NCBI GenBank assembly: GCA_028291945.1
Contig: JAQGNH010000158.1
Coordinates: 1-42,729, forward strand
Length of the DNA stretch: 42,729 bases
DNA from: Betaproteobacteria bacterium
GTDB taxonomy: Bacteria > Pseudomonadota > Gammaproteobacteria > Burkholderiales > SG8-41
Direction of reading: 5' to 3'
The notes beneath the pieces were generated by a model. It was not told the origin of the DNA. It made no database searches and was given only the letters and a program-made list of their open reading frames with translations. Below are positions 1-7,706 of this stretch, piece by piece. Numbering within the stretch: the stretch's first letter is position 1; every line of letters begins with the position of its first letter. Made by a program: the position numbers and the translations under genes.

Positions 1-595
1 CGGCTTTCACCTGATCGATCGTTTCGACACCCACCAGAAAAATCGCATCCACGCCGGTGGCCGCGTAAGCTTTTGCGCGCGCAATCGCACCGTCCGTGCC
101 TTCCACCTTGAGCGCAGAAGAACGGCCGGCGATCATGAGCGACGGATCCCGGCGCGCCGCCACAGCCGCTTTGAGCTTGCCGACCGCCTCTTCTTTCGAA
201 ATGAGCTCTTCGCTGCCTTCCTTCTGCCCGAAGCGCGTGGGCAGAACCGTGTCCTCGATGCTCATCGCGGAAACACCCGAGTGCTCCAGCTCTTCGACCG
301 TACGCATGACGTTGAGCGCATTGCCATAGCCGTGATCGGCATCGACCAGAAGACTCAGCGACGAAGCCCGTGTGATGCGGCGTATCTGGTCTGCAAACTC
401 CGTCATCGTCAGTACGATGAGATCCGGCGCAGCGAGCGTCGTATTGGAAGCAACGGATCCGGCCAGCATGCCAATCTCGTACCCCACGCTCTCCGCTACG
501 CGCGCAGAGAGGGCGTCGAATACACTCGCTGGCGAGTAGCACTGATTGCCGGCGAAGAGGTTGCGCAGGCGCTTGCGGCGTTCGGTGTGGTTCAT
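1..595 (-). CDS. Isocitrate lyase/PEP mutase superfamily protein, oxaloacetate decarboxylase-like (3' end outside window)
   Basis: The N-terminal 198 residues are visible; the gene continues past the left edge. They form the start of a PEP mutase/isocitrate lyase-type barrel: CYSPASVFDALSARV near residue 19, the Mg-binding DADHGYGN at 85-92 and SIEDTVLP at 112-119. The visible part resembles from memory the Pseudomonas oxaloacetate decarboxylase PA4872 more than true isocitrate or methylisocitrate lyases; the part where the lyase KKCGH motif would lie shows no such motif. The likely role is C-C (or P-C) bond chemistry on a small 2-oxo acid in the cytoplasm. Two ATGs lie four bases apart; the inner one at 595 is chosen because TGGAG sits six bases before it. 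It is the last visible gene of a leftward operon. The superfamily is secure; the substrate is inference. Confidence 0.82.
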   Translation of the reverse strand, partial: MNHTERRKRLRNLFAGNQCYSPASVFDALSARVAESVGYEIGMLAGSVASNTTLAAPDLIVLTMTEFADQIRRITRASSLSLLVDADHGYGNALNVMRTVEELEHSGVSAMSIEDTVLPTRFGQKEGSEELISKEEAVGKLKAAVAARRDPSLMIAGRSSALKVEGTDGAIARAKAYAATGVDAIFLVGVETIDQVKA

Positions 596-679
596 TCATG
601 TCTCCATGTAACGTGAGTTGAGATTTTCCGAGCAGTGACGGTTGTCCGTCCGCATCCAGGAAAGCTGAGAGGACGAGAG

Positions 680-1666
680 TCAGTCTTCGCCGAGCAGCGA
701 CAGCGCAGTCAGGCTGCAAATATACTCGCGTTCGCTGGCGCTGAGCTCCGGTATCGCATCGATCCCGCCCATCAGATCGGCCGGCCCCATGTCGAAAGGA
801 TGGTCGCTGCCGATCACCACGCGGTCGGGCCCCACCATATTGATGAGATGGCGCGCGGCCTGGGCATCATGGGTGAGCGCATCGAAGTAAAACCTGCGCA
901 GCAGGTTCTTCGGCGATGTCTTGGTCTTCATTTTCGGTTCCGGGCGTACGTTGAACCCGTGGATGAAACGGCCGATCTGGTACGGGACGTAACCCCCGCC
1001 GTGGGGCAGCAGTATCTTGAGGTTCTTCAGCTCATCGAGCGCGCCGCTGTACATGAGATGCGCCACCATGAGCGTAGTGTCCAATGGAAATCCCACGAAG
1101 TTGCGCAGGTAATACTCATCCATGCCTCCTTCTGCCAGACACTGGTAGGGATGCGTGAAGATGAAGCAGCCGAGCTGCTCGATCGTCTTGAGTACTTTCC
1201 TGAAGCGCGGATCGGCCAGTGCGACGCCTTCGATCGACGTGCCGGTCTCGACCGCCTTGAACTTGTATTCCTTGACGACCCGCTCGAGCTCGGTAATCGC
1301 CGCGTCAGGATCCTGCATGGGCAGGTGCGCCATGCCGCGCAGCCGCGACGGGTGCTTGGCCACCATCTGAGCGATGCCATCGTTGGCGAGCTTTGCAGCC
1401 TCGAGGCCGACATCGGGGCTGAGCCAGTAGAAATAAATCGGCGGTCCGACCGAGATCGCGGCGATGTCGAGCTGGTTCTCATCCATCCATGCGACTTTTG
1501 CGTCGGCGTCGTAGAACACTTTCTGCAGCTCAGCTGGCCGCCCATGGCTGTTGAAGTAGCGCTTGCCGTCCTTGTCGTCGATGCTCATCCCGTAGCGCGT
1601 CGGATTGCGCTCGAGCGCCGCGACGACGGTTGGCGGGATGACATGGTTATGGAGGTCGATGTTCAT
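680..1666 (-). CDS. Amidohydrolase family protein (ACMSD-like decarboxylase/hydrolase)
   Basis: This 328-residue protein has the layout of the amidohydrolase-2 / ACMSD family. The N-terminal metal motif is IDLHNH (His6, His8), followed by a middle His in FTHPYQ, another in LLPHGGGY, and the C-terminal Asp in VIGSDHPFDMG. Such proteins are cytoplasmic metal-dependent TIM barrels that decarboxylate or hydrolyse aromatic or semialdehyde acids. The start is supported by AAGGAAA just before the ATG. It lies 15 bases after a Bug receptor gene on the same strand and 84 bases before the PEP mutase-like gene, so the three are probably co-transcribed and handle one imported acid. A truncated gene of the same family lies upstream in the same operon (5190-5373). 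The exact reaction cannot be read from the sequence. Confidence 0.85.
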   Translation of the reverse strand: MNIDLHNHVIPPTVVAALERNPTRYGMSIDDKDGKRYFNSHGRPAELQKVFYDADAKVAWMDENQLDIAAISVGPPIYFYWLSPDVGLEAAKLANDGIAQMVAKHPSRLRGMAHLPMQDPDAAITELERVVKEYKFKAVETGTSIEGVALADPRFRKVLKTIEQLGCFIFTHPYQCLAEGGMDEYYLRNFVGFPLDTTLMVAHLMYSGALDELKNLKILLPHGGGYVPYQIGRFIHGFNVRPEPKMKTKTSPKNLLRRFYFDALTHDAQAARHLINMVGPDRVVIGSDHPFDMGPADLMGGIDAIPELSASEREYICSLTALSLLGED

Positions 1667-1681
1667 GGTTTCCTTGTTCGA

Positions 1682-2653
1682 TCAATCCGCCTTTATTCCC
1701 GCCGCCCGTATGACCTTCGCCCACTTCGCGGTCTCGTCCCTGATGATCGCGCCGAATTCTTCGGGCTTGTTTCCGACGGGCTCCGCGCCTTCGTTGGTGA
1801 ACACGGCCCTCGTTTCGGGCGTGTGAAGGATTCGCGCGACTTCTTCGTTCAACCGCGCGATAACAGTGCGCGGTGTTTTAGCGGGCGCGAGGAATCCATT
1901 CCAGGGCCCGTGATCGTAACCGGGAACGCCCGATTCCGCGATAGTAGGTACGTCGGGGGCGCTCGGCGAGCGCTTCGCGGTGGTGACCGCCACGGCCCGC
2001 AGCTTTCCGCCGCGCACATGAGGAAGCACCGATACGATCGTAGCGAAATTGAGCTGCACCTGGCCGCCAAGCAGCGCCTGCACTGCGGGGCCGCCGCCTT
2101 TATACGGCACGTGCACCATGTCCACACCGGTCATGTATTTGAAAAGCTCGGCGGAGAGATGCGTTCCGGTTCCAGTGCCGCTCGAGCCGTAATTGATACC
2201 TCGCGGCTTCACCTTCGCCAGTGCGATCAGATCTTTCACGGTCTTGACAGGAACAGCGGGGTGTACGACGAGCATGTTCGGAAATGAAGAAAGCTGTGTG
2301 ATGGGAGCGAGATCCCGGACGGGGTCGAATGGCAGATTCTTGTGCAGCGTTGGATTGAGTGTGATGGATGATGCGACGACCAGCAGCGTATACCCGTCCG
2401 GAGTCGCTTTCGCGACGAGATCCGTGCCGATAATGCTGCCCGCACCCGGCCTGTTGTCCACAATCACCGGCTGACCGAAGACGACGTTGAGCTTCTGCCC
2501 TATGAGCCGCGCCGTGAGATCGGTCGATGCACCTGCGGACTGGGGCACCACGATTCTGATCGGCCTGACCGGATAGGGCGCGGCGGACTGCGCGTGCGCA
2601 GCTGCGCTTGCAGCAACAAGCACCGCTGCCGCTGACGTGATCACTTGACGCAT
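1682..2653 (-). CDS. Bug/TctC family periplasmic substrate-binding protein
   Basis: This is a 323-residue tripartite tricarboxylate receptor. The start at 2653 is preferred to the upstream start of the open frame because AGGAGG lies just before it and the protein then opens with a clean signal peptide ending AAAHAQ near residue 22. Family landmarks follow: IRIVVPQSAGASTD on the first strand, VIVDNRPGAGS, TPDGYTLL, VHVPYKGGGPA and SGVPGYDHGPWNG. The usual PxPPGG turn reads PQSAGAS, a change in the loop that contacts the ligand carboxylate in known Bug structures, so its ligand may differ from its neighbours'. It sits between MmgE/PrpD and the amidohydrolase in the leftward operon. Family assignment is firm; the ligand is unknown. 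Confidence 0.92.
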   Translation of the reverse strand: MRQVITSAAAVLVAASAAAHAQSAAPYPVRPIRIVVPQSAGASTDLTARLIGQKLNVVFGQPVIVDNRPGAGSIIGTDLVAKATPDGYTLLVVASSITLNPTLHKNLPFDPVRDLAPITQLSSFPNMLVVHPAVPVKTVKDLIALAKVKPRGINYGSSGTGTGTHLSAELFKYMTGVDMVHVPYKGGGPAVQALLGGQVQLNFATIVSVLPHVRGGKLRAVAVTTAKRSPSAPDVPTIAESGVPGYDHGPWNGFLAPAKTPRTVIARLNEEVARILHTPETRAVFTNEGAEPVGNKPEEFGAIIRDETAKWAKVIRAAGIKAD

Positions 2654-2685
2654 ACTTCCTCCTAGGTTTTTCTTTTTTTTCAGAT

Positions 2686-2719
2686 CGGCACTGCTTGCGG
2701 GTGTCCCCGGCACTGCTTG
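2686..2719. repeat. Short 12-bp direct repeat
   Basis: CGGCACTGCTTG occurs at 2686-2697 and again at 2708-2719, 22 bases apart, in the gap between a Bug gene and MmgE/PrpD. It may mark a small duplication or slippage event. No function can be assigned. Confidence 0.5.
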
Positions 2720-2740
2720 CTCGCGCTCATTGCAACGACA

Positions 2741-2767
2741 AGCCAGCGCCTGAGGCGCAGGCTCCTA
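2741..2767 (-). repeat. REP-like hairpin at the end of MmgE/PrpD
   Basis: On the minus strand this reads GTAGGAGC followed by a near-perfect stem: AGCC-N-GCGCC with loop TCA and GGCGC-N-GGCT, one mismatch inside the stem. The GTAGGAGC head plus GC-rich hairpin is the form of REP sequences known from Pseudomonas. The TAG stop codon of the MmgE/PrpD gene is part of that head. No T-run follows, so a classical terminator is unlikely; it could stabilise or separate operon mRNA segments. I saw only one copy in this window, so REP identity is inference. Confidence 0.4.
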
Positions 2768-4135
2768 CATCATGAGCAACGGTCGCAATTTCCTAATATC
2801 GGCGACACGCTCGATATCCCATACCGTCTCGATCAGCCGCTCCGCCCGCCGTTTTCCGATCGACGGCACCAGAAGGTCGCGACTCTTTGTTGCAACCTGC
2901 TCTCGCGTCATCGGATTCGCAGCCGTGCCGAGCACCGCTTTCGTATGGTGTCGAAACCGCTCGCCGCTGCGAGTGACGATCTCGACGACGGCCTGCGTCG
3001 TCCTGGCGCGGCCGAGTACCGCGCTGCCCTGCAGCTCGATGCGCCTTCGCATTTTCAGGACAGCCGGATCCTTCGCGCGGCGTTCGTCGTGGGCGGAGGC
3101 GAATGTAATCTCGCCATCGAGCAACATCACGGCGACCAGATGCTGGATGTTGATGCTCGCCATGCGGCGCTGATTCACGGTGCGGGCGCCCTGGTCGTCG
3201 ATCGTGATGATCACTCGTTCGACCTGATCAGCCTCAATCCGCTCGCCTCCGATCAGGTTCGAGACGGCGTCGAGCGGCGCCTGGATGGGATAGCCCACGG
3301 CCCAGCGCTTGATCGACGTGTTCTCGATTTCGTATACGCGTCCGAGATTTGCAACAAGCTTCTGAGGCTCGATGAATTCCCGGAATGCCTGGAAGAATCC
3401 GCGCTCGCCCTCCAGCGTATCGTCGACACCGGTGAAACCCATCTGCGCCATGATCGCCGACGTCACGCCATTGCGCGCGGGCATGCCGCCGAAATGAAAT
3501 GCTTTCTGTACGTGCTCGACGTCCCGCGCCCAGCATGAAAGACCTGACAGCTGCTGAGCAGTATACGAGAGCAAATTGCGTGTGCCGGCGGCGTCGAGTC
3601 GAGCGAGTGCACCAGCAGCCACTGCGGATCCCAGCATGCCTCCCATGCTGTGCGTGGAATGCCCGTAACTGCGGAATTTTTCGATGCCGAGCGCTTGCGA
3701 CAGTCGAGCGCAGACGTCATAGCCCACGACGATGGCGTTGAGAAGCGCCGCACCGCCGCTGCGCGTGCGTTCAGCCATTGCAAGCGCCGCGGGCACGATG
3801 CTGCAGCCGGGATGCACGAGCGCGAGATAGTACGTATCGTCCGTTTCGTCCGAATGACCGTGCATGCCGTTCGCGAGCGCCGCCATCGTCGCTGACGTAA
3901 CAATATCGCTCCCGATCACGCACGCTTCTTCGTTTCCGCCCTGTGCACGCGCAAATTCGATCGCACGCCGGCCTGGAAGCAATTGCGACCCGGAGATCAT
4001 TGCCGCCAGCGTGTCGAGCAGATGGTGCTTTGCGCGCTCGACCACGCGCGGCGGTAGGCGTCGCCGCGGCGCGGCGCTGATATAAGTGACGAGCTGTCTT
4101 ACGACTTGCGCGGCCTCACCCAAGTTGTTTTTCAC
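2765..4135 (-). CDS. MmgE/PrpD family protein
   Basis: This 456-residue protein belongs to the MmgE/PrpD (2-methylcitrate dehydratase-like) family. The typical N-terminal helices are seen as HHLLDTLAAMISGSQLLPGR, then NGMHGHSDETDDTYY and VHPGCSIVPAALAMAE at about residues 95-120, with HSTHSMGGMLGSAVAAG further on. In characterised members this region supplies active-site residues for dehydration or isomerisation of tri- or dicarboxylic acids. The start is GTG, overlapping the TGA of the upstream receptor gene by four bases; there is no obvious ribosome site, suggesting translational coupling. Because most MmgE/PrpD proteins near Bug receptors are uncharacterised, methylcitrate dehydratase activity should not be assumed. 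A second family member lies at 25043. Confidence 0.88.
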   Translation of the reverse strand: MKNNLGEAAQVVRQLVTYISAAPRRRLPPRVVERAKHHLLDTLAAMISGSQLLPGRRAIEFARAQGGNEEACVIGSDIVTSATMAALANGMHGHSDETDDTYYLALVHPGCSIVPAALAMAERTRSGGAALLNAIVVGYDVCARLSQALGIEKFRSYGHSTHSMGGMLGSAVAAGALARLDAAGTRNLLSYTAQQLSGLSCWARDVEHVQKAFHFGGMPARNGVTSAIMAQMGFTGVDDTLEGERGFFQAFREFIEPQKLVANLGRVYEIENTSIKRWAVGYPIQAPLDAVSNLIGGERIEADQVERVIITIDDQGARTVNQRRMASINIQHLVAVMLLDGEITFASAHDERRAKDPAVLKMRRRIELQGSAVLGRARTTQAVVEIVTRSGERFRHHTKAVLGTAANPMTREQVATKSRDLLVPSIGKRRAERLIETVWDIERVADIRKLRPLLMM

Positions 4136-5373
4136 TGAGGGGCGATTCCCATGCTTGCGGTCAACTTTTTGTTCAGCGCGAACTCGTCTTCGATCACCTT
4201 TGCGAACTCCTGTGGCGTCGACCCCACCCCTTCGAGACCTTGATCATCCAGTCGCTGCTTCACACCGGGATCATTGAGCGCCTTCACCACCTCCGACTGG
4301 ATGCGATTTACGTACGCGGCAGGTGTGCCCGCTGGAAACCATAAGCCGTACCAGCCATCGTACTTGTAGCCTTTCACGCCTGCTTCGGCGAGCGTGGGCA
4401 CATCCGGCATCTTCTTCCAGCGCTTGTCTGCGGTGATGCCAAGCACACGCAGGCGGCCGGCACCCATGAAGGGCAGCGCTGAGGGCGCGGCTGGAAAGCC
4501 CATTTCGACCTGACCGCTGATGATATCGGTCAGCATGGCCGGCACACCGGTGTAGTGCACCGGGGTCAACTTGATGTTGGACGTATACGCAAAAAGCTCT
4601 GCAGCCATTTGCGAGACGCTGCCGAGCCCCGCGTCGGCGTAGTTGAGCTTGCGCGGATTCGCTTTCGCGAGCGCCACCAGATCCCGAACCGAGCGCGCCG
4701 GCAGGCTCGGATTCACGACGAGCACATAACCTACATTTCTCGCCATCAGCGTCACTGGAATCAGATCTTTCCATGGGTCATATGCGAGGTTCTTGAAGAA
4801 ATACGGGTACGTCGCGTAGGCCGCAACGTTGAGCAGCAGCGTATAACCGTCAGGCGCCACTTTCGCGACGAGCGCGGTCCCGAGTACGCCACCGCCACCA
4901 CCGCGATTGTCGAGCACGATGTTGTGGCCGAGGCTGGCCGCCATCTTCTCTGCGATCGTGCGGCCCACGACGTCCGGACCCGCTCCTGCTCCGTAAGGCA
5001 CCACGATGCGTATGACGCGCGTCGGATAATCCTTCGCCGCGGGCGCTTCGCGCTGAGCGAACGAAGGTTGCACCACGAGCGCGGCAAGCATCCACACGGA
5101 CCAGCACAGCGCACGGACCGGCCGCGCCGGTTGCCGCCGCGTCGCATAAGCGGCAGCATTTTTCAGTAACAACGCAAGTATCAGCTTCAATCTCAGGGTG
5201 AGATCCACATACGGCGCGCTGAAAATGGGGCGCAGCCGGATGCCTGGAGCCTGCATCGTTACCCGTCCGCTCTCGCTTCTGCCGACCTCTGCACCGTTGG
5301 CTGCGCCCTCGCGCGCGATCAGCTTGACTGATTCAGGCCGATACCAATGCGCGTGCGTGTCGATCTTCAGCAT
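4132..5373 (-). CDS. Bug/TctC receptor with the N-terminus of an amidohydrolase fused in frame
   Basis: Residues 1-61 of this 413-residue reading frame are not receptor-like. MLKIDTHAHWYRPESV, EGAANGAEVGR and YVDLTLRLK match the opening of ACMSD-like amidohydrolases, including the first metal motif HAH. The frame then runs without a stop into a Bug receptor: a signal-like segment WMLAALVVQPSFAQ at about 105-118, then RIVVPYGAGAGPDVVG, NIVLDNRGGGGG, APDGYTLL and a divergent VHYTGVPAM where relatives have VPYKGGGPA. The ATG at 5373 has a good AGGAG and lies four bases after the preceding gene. The receptor may instead start at TTG 5190-5188, giving MKLILALLL-. This looks like a deletion that removed most of an amidohydrolase gene and joined its start to a receptor. 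Export of the longer product is doubtful. Confidence 0.8.
   Translation of the reverse strand: MLKIDTHAHWYRPESVKLIAREGAANGAEVGRSESGRVTMQAPGIRLRPIFSAPYVDLTLRLKLILALLLKNAAAYATRRQPARPVRALCWSVWMLAALVVQPSFAQREAPAAKDYPTRVIRIVVPYGAGAGPDVVGRTIAEKMAASLGHNIVLDNRGGGGGVLGTALVAKVAPDGYTLLLNVAAYATYPYFFKNLAYDPWKDLIPVTLMARNVGYVLVVNPSLPARSVRDLVALAKANPRKLNYADAGLGSVSQMAAELFAYTSNIKLTPVHYTGVPAMLTDIISGQVEMGFPAAPSALPFMGAGRLRVLGITADKRWKKMPDVPTLAEAGVKGYKYDGWYGLWFPAGTPAAYVNRIQSEVVKALNDPGVKQRLDDQGLEGVGSTPQEFAKVIEDEFALNKKLTASMGIAPQ
5191..5373 (-). pseudogene. Amidohydrolase gene remnant (5' end only)
   Basis: This is the amidohydrolase-like part of the fused frame, about 61 codons with its own ribosome site. It contains the HxH metal motif and the conserved stretch up to RLK, just before the first core helix. 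None of the remaining roughly 270 residues (later His ligands, catalytic Asp) is present in any frame before the receptor begins. The intact relative at 680-1666 is clearly a different sequence, so this is not a recent tandem copy of it. Confidence 0.6.
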
Positions 5374-5377
5374 GCAA

Positions 5378-6397
5378 TCACTCCTGCGGCACTCCGGCGG
5401 TCTTGATGATTTTGGCGAAGAGCGCACTCTCTTTCCTGAGGAAAGTGGCGAGCTCGGCCGGACCTTCGGCGACGACATCCGCGCCTTGCTCGGTCAGGCG
5501 CTGCCTCGATTCCGGGAGCGTCAGCGCCCATACGAAGTCTTTATTGATCGCTGCAATGATGTCTTTCGGTGTTCCGGCTGGCGCAAATATGCCCATCCAC
5601 GCCGTCATGTCGAATTCAGGATAGACGCTTCCGATGGAGGGCACGCCCGGCACCACCGCGGACGGCTTCGAGGTTGACACAGCTACGGCGCGCATCTTTC
5701 CAGCTTTGACCTGTGGCAGTGCGCCCACGATGTTGGCGAACATCAGGTCGACCTGCCCGCTGAGGAGATCGACGAACGCAGGCGCCGCCCCTTTATACGG
5801 CACGTGGACCATCTTGATTCCGGCCAGCGTCTGCAGGAGCTCCATGCTGAGATGTTGCAGGTTGCCGACACCGGCGCTCGCGTAGGTCAGGCCATTCGGA
5901 CGCTGCTTCGCAACGCTCACGAGATCGCGGACCGATCTGATCGGCGTGGAAGGATGCACCACGAGCACCATCGGTGACGTCACGAGCCAGGTCACCGGGT
6001 CCAAAGCACGCTCGGGGTCGTACACGGGCTTCCTGCGCAGATGCGGATAGACGGTGATAGGACCGCCGTTGCCGAGCAAAAGCGTGGTGCCGTCCGCCGG
6101 GGCTTTCGCGACCAGATCTGCACCGACTGCACCGCCACTTCCGCCTCGATTGTCGACGAGCACCGGCTGACCCCACCGCGCCGTCAGCTTCTGCCCCAGG
6201 TAACGCGCAACGTCATCGAGCGGCCCGCCCGGGGCGTAGGGCACAACGACGCGCACCGGTTTTGCCGGGTACTTCTGCGCGTACACGGGCATGCAAGCAA
6301 CAGCCAGCGCGAATAACCCGCTGACGATGCGCAATGCTGAACGACGAATGCTGAATGATGAATAGACGCCGCTGCACGCCACGGTCTTATTCATCAT
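5378..6397 (-). CDS. Bug/TctC receptor whose start lies in a repeat element
   Basis: The reading frame has 339 residues. The core is standard: VRVVVPYAPGGPLDDVAR, PVLVDNRGGSGGAVG, APADGTTLLLGNGG, VHVPYKGAAPAFVDLL and FDMTAWMGIFAPAGTP. The signal peptide hydrophobic part is IVSGLFALAVACMPVYAQ. The N-terminal 28 or so codons fall inside a repeat built from ATGAATGATGAAT-like units, so MMNK and the SSFSIRRSAL region are repeat-derived. No Shine-Dalgarno sequence precedes ATG 6397. A TTG at 6334-6332, giving a compact signal peptide MRIVSGLF-, is a real alternative. It lies 24 bases after the cyclase gene and four bases before the fused receptor gene. Confidence 0.88.
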   Translation of the reverse strand: MMNKTVACSGVYSSFSIRRSALRIVSGLFALAVACMPVYAQKYPAKPVRVVVPYAPGGPLDDVARYLGQKLTARWGQPVLVDNRGGSGGAVGADLVAKAPADGTTLLLGNGGPITVYPHLRRKPVYDPERALDPVTWLVTSPMVLVVHPSTPIRSVRDLVSVAKQRPNGLTYASAGVGNLQHLSMELLQTLAGIKMVHVPYKGAAPAFVDLLSGQVDLMFANIVGALPQVKAGKMRAVAVSTSKPSAVVPGVPSIGSVYPEFDMTAWMGIFAPAGTPKDIIAAINKDFVWALTLPESRQRLTEQGADVVAEGPAELATFLRKESALFAKIIKTAGVPQE

Positions 6398-6426
6398 TCA
6401 TCATTCATCATTCCGCATTCATCATT
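6333..6426. repeat. Inverted-repeat element of ATGAATGATGAAT-like units, copy 1
   Basis: The left arm (6333-6363) is made of AATGCTGA/AATGATGAAT units. The right arm (6389-6426) carries the same units inverted (ATTCATCATTCATCATT, then CCGCATTCATCATT). They are separated by 25 unique bases and could fold into an imperfect hairpin. A 24-base block at 6403-6426 is identical, in reverse complement, to 17252-17275. The element contains the start codon of the Bug gene and touches the stop of the cyclase gene. It is non-coding in origin by appearance and may be a REP/MITE-like element; no transposase is nearby. Confidence 0.6.
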
Positions 6427-7471
6427 TTATCGCGAGCGGATTTACCGGTGACCCAACCGCGCCGGTAATCGGCAGCGCCGGAGCGACGAACATGAACTCG
6501 TAGACTTTATCTTTCACACAATCCTGCGCGAGCTCAGTTAGGTAGAAGATCTCGCCGACGGTGAGGCCCATCATCGGGATCGTGACCCAGTGCCACGGCT
6601 GGTTGGTGTCTTCGGTCTCGTTCGGCCGCACCTCCGCACCCCAGGTGTCGGTCGCAACGCCTGCAATCTCTTTCTGATGCAGCCAGTCGACGGTTTCGAA
6701 CGCGAAGCCAGGCGCGTCACCGCCAGAGTAGCCATCCCAGCTCTTGCTCGTGAGACAACGCTCGATGTGTCCGGTGTGCACGAGCACGTAGTCACCGCGG
6801 CGAACTTCTGCGCCCTGCTTCTGCTCGGTGTAGTCGAGAATCTCGTTCGTGATCGCGAAACCATCCGGAAGAAACTTTTTACCCATTGCGCGTGCGACGT
6901 CGAGGAGAACGCCACGACCGATCATTTTTTCCTTCGTTTTCTCGATGCCGGCTTTCTGCGCGCCGGCGCTGGTCACGTTGCGGCAGTCGTAGCCGTTCCA
7001 CATGTAGTTCTCGTAGAGAATATGGCCAAGACCGTCCCACTGCGTGCCGCATTGCAATGGCATGATGATGATGTCGTCGGTGCCGCGAATCTTGCGGCTA
7101 TCGAGGACGCCCGAATAAGCATCGGTACCGGTGCGGGTCATCAAATGAATCGGGTTGAAGCGGCCGAGCGCTGGATACTTGCTCTTTCCGCCTTGCGGCC
7201 CGTGCTGGTCGTAGTTCAGTGCCAGGGACATCACCTTGCCCTTCTTGACCAGCCGGGCGGCGGCGACGATGTTTTCCGGCGAAGTGAAGTTGAGCGTGCC
7301 GATTTCATCGTCAGGCCCCCACCGACCCCAGTTCTTGCAGCGATCCGCCGCCTTTTGCACGTCCTTGCGCGTCAGCTTGCGGCTGCGCGCTTCGCGGGTG
7401 TCATAAACTTTGGGCGCTTTCGACGCGGCTCTGGTCGACTTCGTTTTGGCGGCAGGTTTCTTCAGAGCCAT
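6422..7471 (-). CDS. Cyclase family (kynurenine formamidase-like) hydrolase
   Basis: This 349-residue protein has the fold signature of the cyclase/formamidase family: DDEIGTLNFTSPENI near residue 55, then CGTQWDGLGHI at 141-151, VLLDVARAMGK, VLVHTGHIERCL and WGAEVRPNE. The canonical metal motif HxGTHxDxPxH appears as QCGTQWDGLGH, so two His ligands are Gln while the Asp and last His remain. The first 30 residues are Lys/Ala-rich and basic, resembling an extension and not a signal peptide. The start at 7471 has AAGGAAG upstream. It is the first gene of the leftward catabolic operon and diverges from the N-formylglutamate amidohydrolase-like gene. Family is well supported; the reaction is unknown and the altered motif makes kynurenine formamidase activity unlikely. 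Confidence 0.85.
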   Translation of the reverse strand: MALKKPAAKTKSTRAASKAPKVYDTREARSRKLTRKDVQKAADRCKNWGRWGPDDEIGTLNFTSPENIVAAARLVKKGKVMSLALNYDQHGPQGGKSKYPALGRFNPIHLMTRTGTDAYSGVLDSRKIRGTDDIIIMPLQCGTQWDGLGHILYENYMWNGYDCRNVTSAGAQKAGIEKTKEKMIGRGVLLDVARAMGKKFLPDGFAITNEILDYTEQKQGAEVRRGDYVLVHTGHIERCLTSKSWDGYSGGDAPGFAFETVDWLHQKEIAGVATDTWGAEVRPNETEDTNQPWHWVTIPMMGLTVGEIFYLTELAQDCVKDKVYEFMFVAPALPITGAVGSPVNPLAIK

Positions 7472-7504
7472 GGCGGCGCTTCCTTGCTTTTAGTGAGCGG
7501 AAAA

Positions 7505-7521
7505 GGCTAGCGAGTCTAGCC
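7505..7521. promoter_or_regulatory. Perfect inverted repeat in the divergent promoter region
   Basis: GGCTAG-CGAGT-CTAGCC is a perfect 6-bp inverted repeat with a 5-base spacer, in the 235-base gap between the leftward cyclase operon and the rightward amidohydrolase-like gene. Its position 34 bases before the cyclase start suits an operator or a 5' leader hairpin. No regulator gene is adjacent. Confidence 0.35.
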
Positions 7522-7706
7522 AACCACCCCGGGACAGGTCAACGAAGCTGCAGGTTGAAGTCCGTGGCACATGAACTATGTCGATCCCCGCCATCTTGAA
7601 AAGCTCTTGCCGCATAAGGTCGAGCTCTTCATCGAAGCTCTGTGGTTTGACAGCAGGGCTGCATTCGCATAGAAAAGCGTCGCTGGCGCCGATCGAGGAA
7701 TTCAGG

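Noticed and set aside
635-2287. Long plus-strand frame of 550 codons
   Set aside because: It lies antisense to the amidohydrolase and a Bug receptor gene, both strongly supported; long antisense frames are common at this GC content and it has no family motifs.
2717-3538. Plus-strand frame of 273 codons
   Set aside because: Antisense to MmgE/PrpD; composition is rich in Arg/His/Asp typical of shadow frames.
6389-6426. Possible CRISPR-like repeat array
   Set aside because: The units are short, directly adjacent and inverted relative to the left arm, with no spacers and no cas genes.
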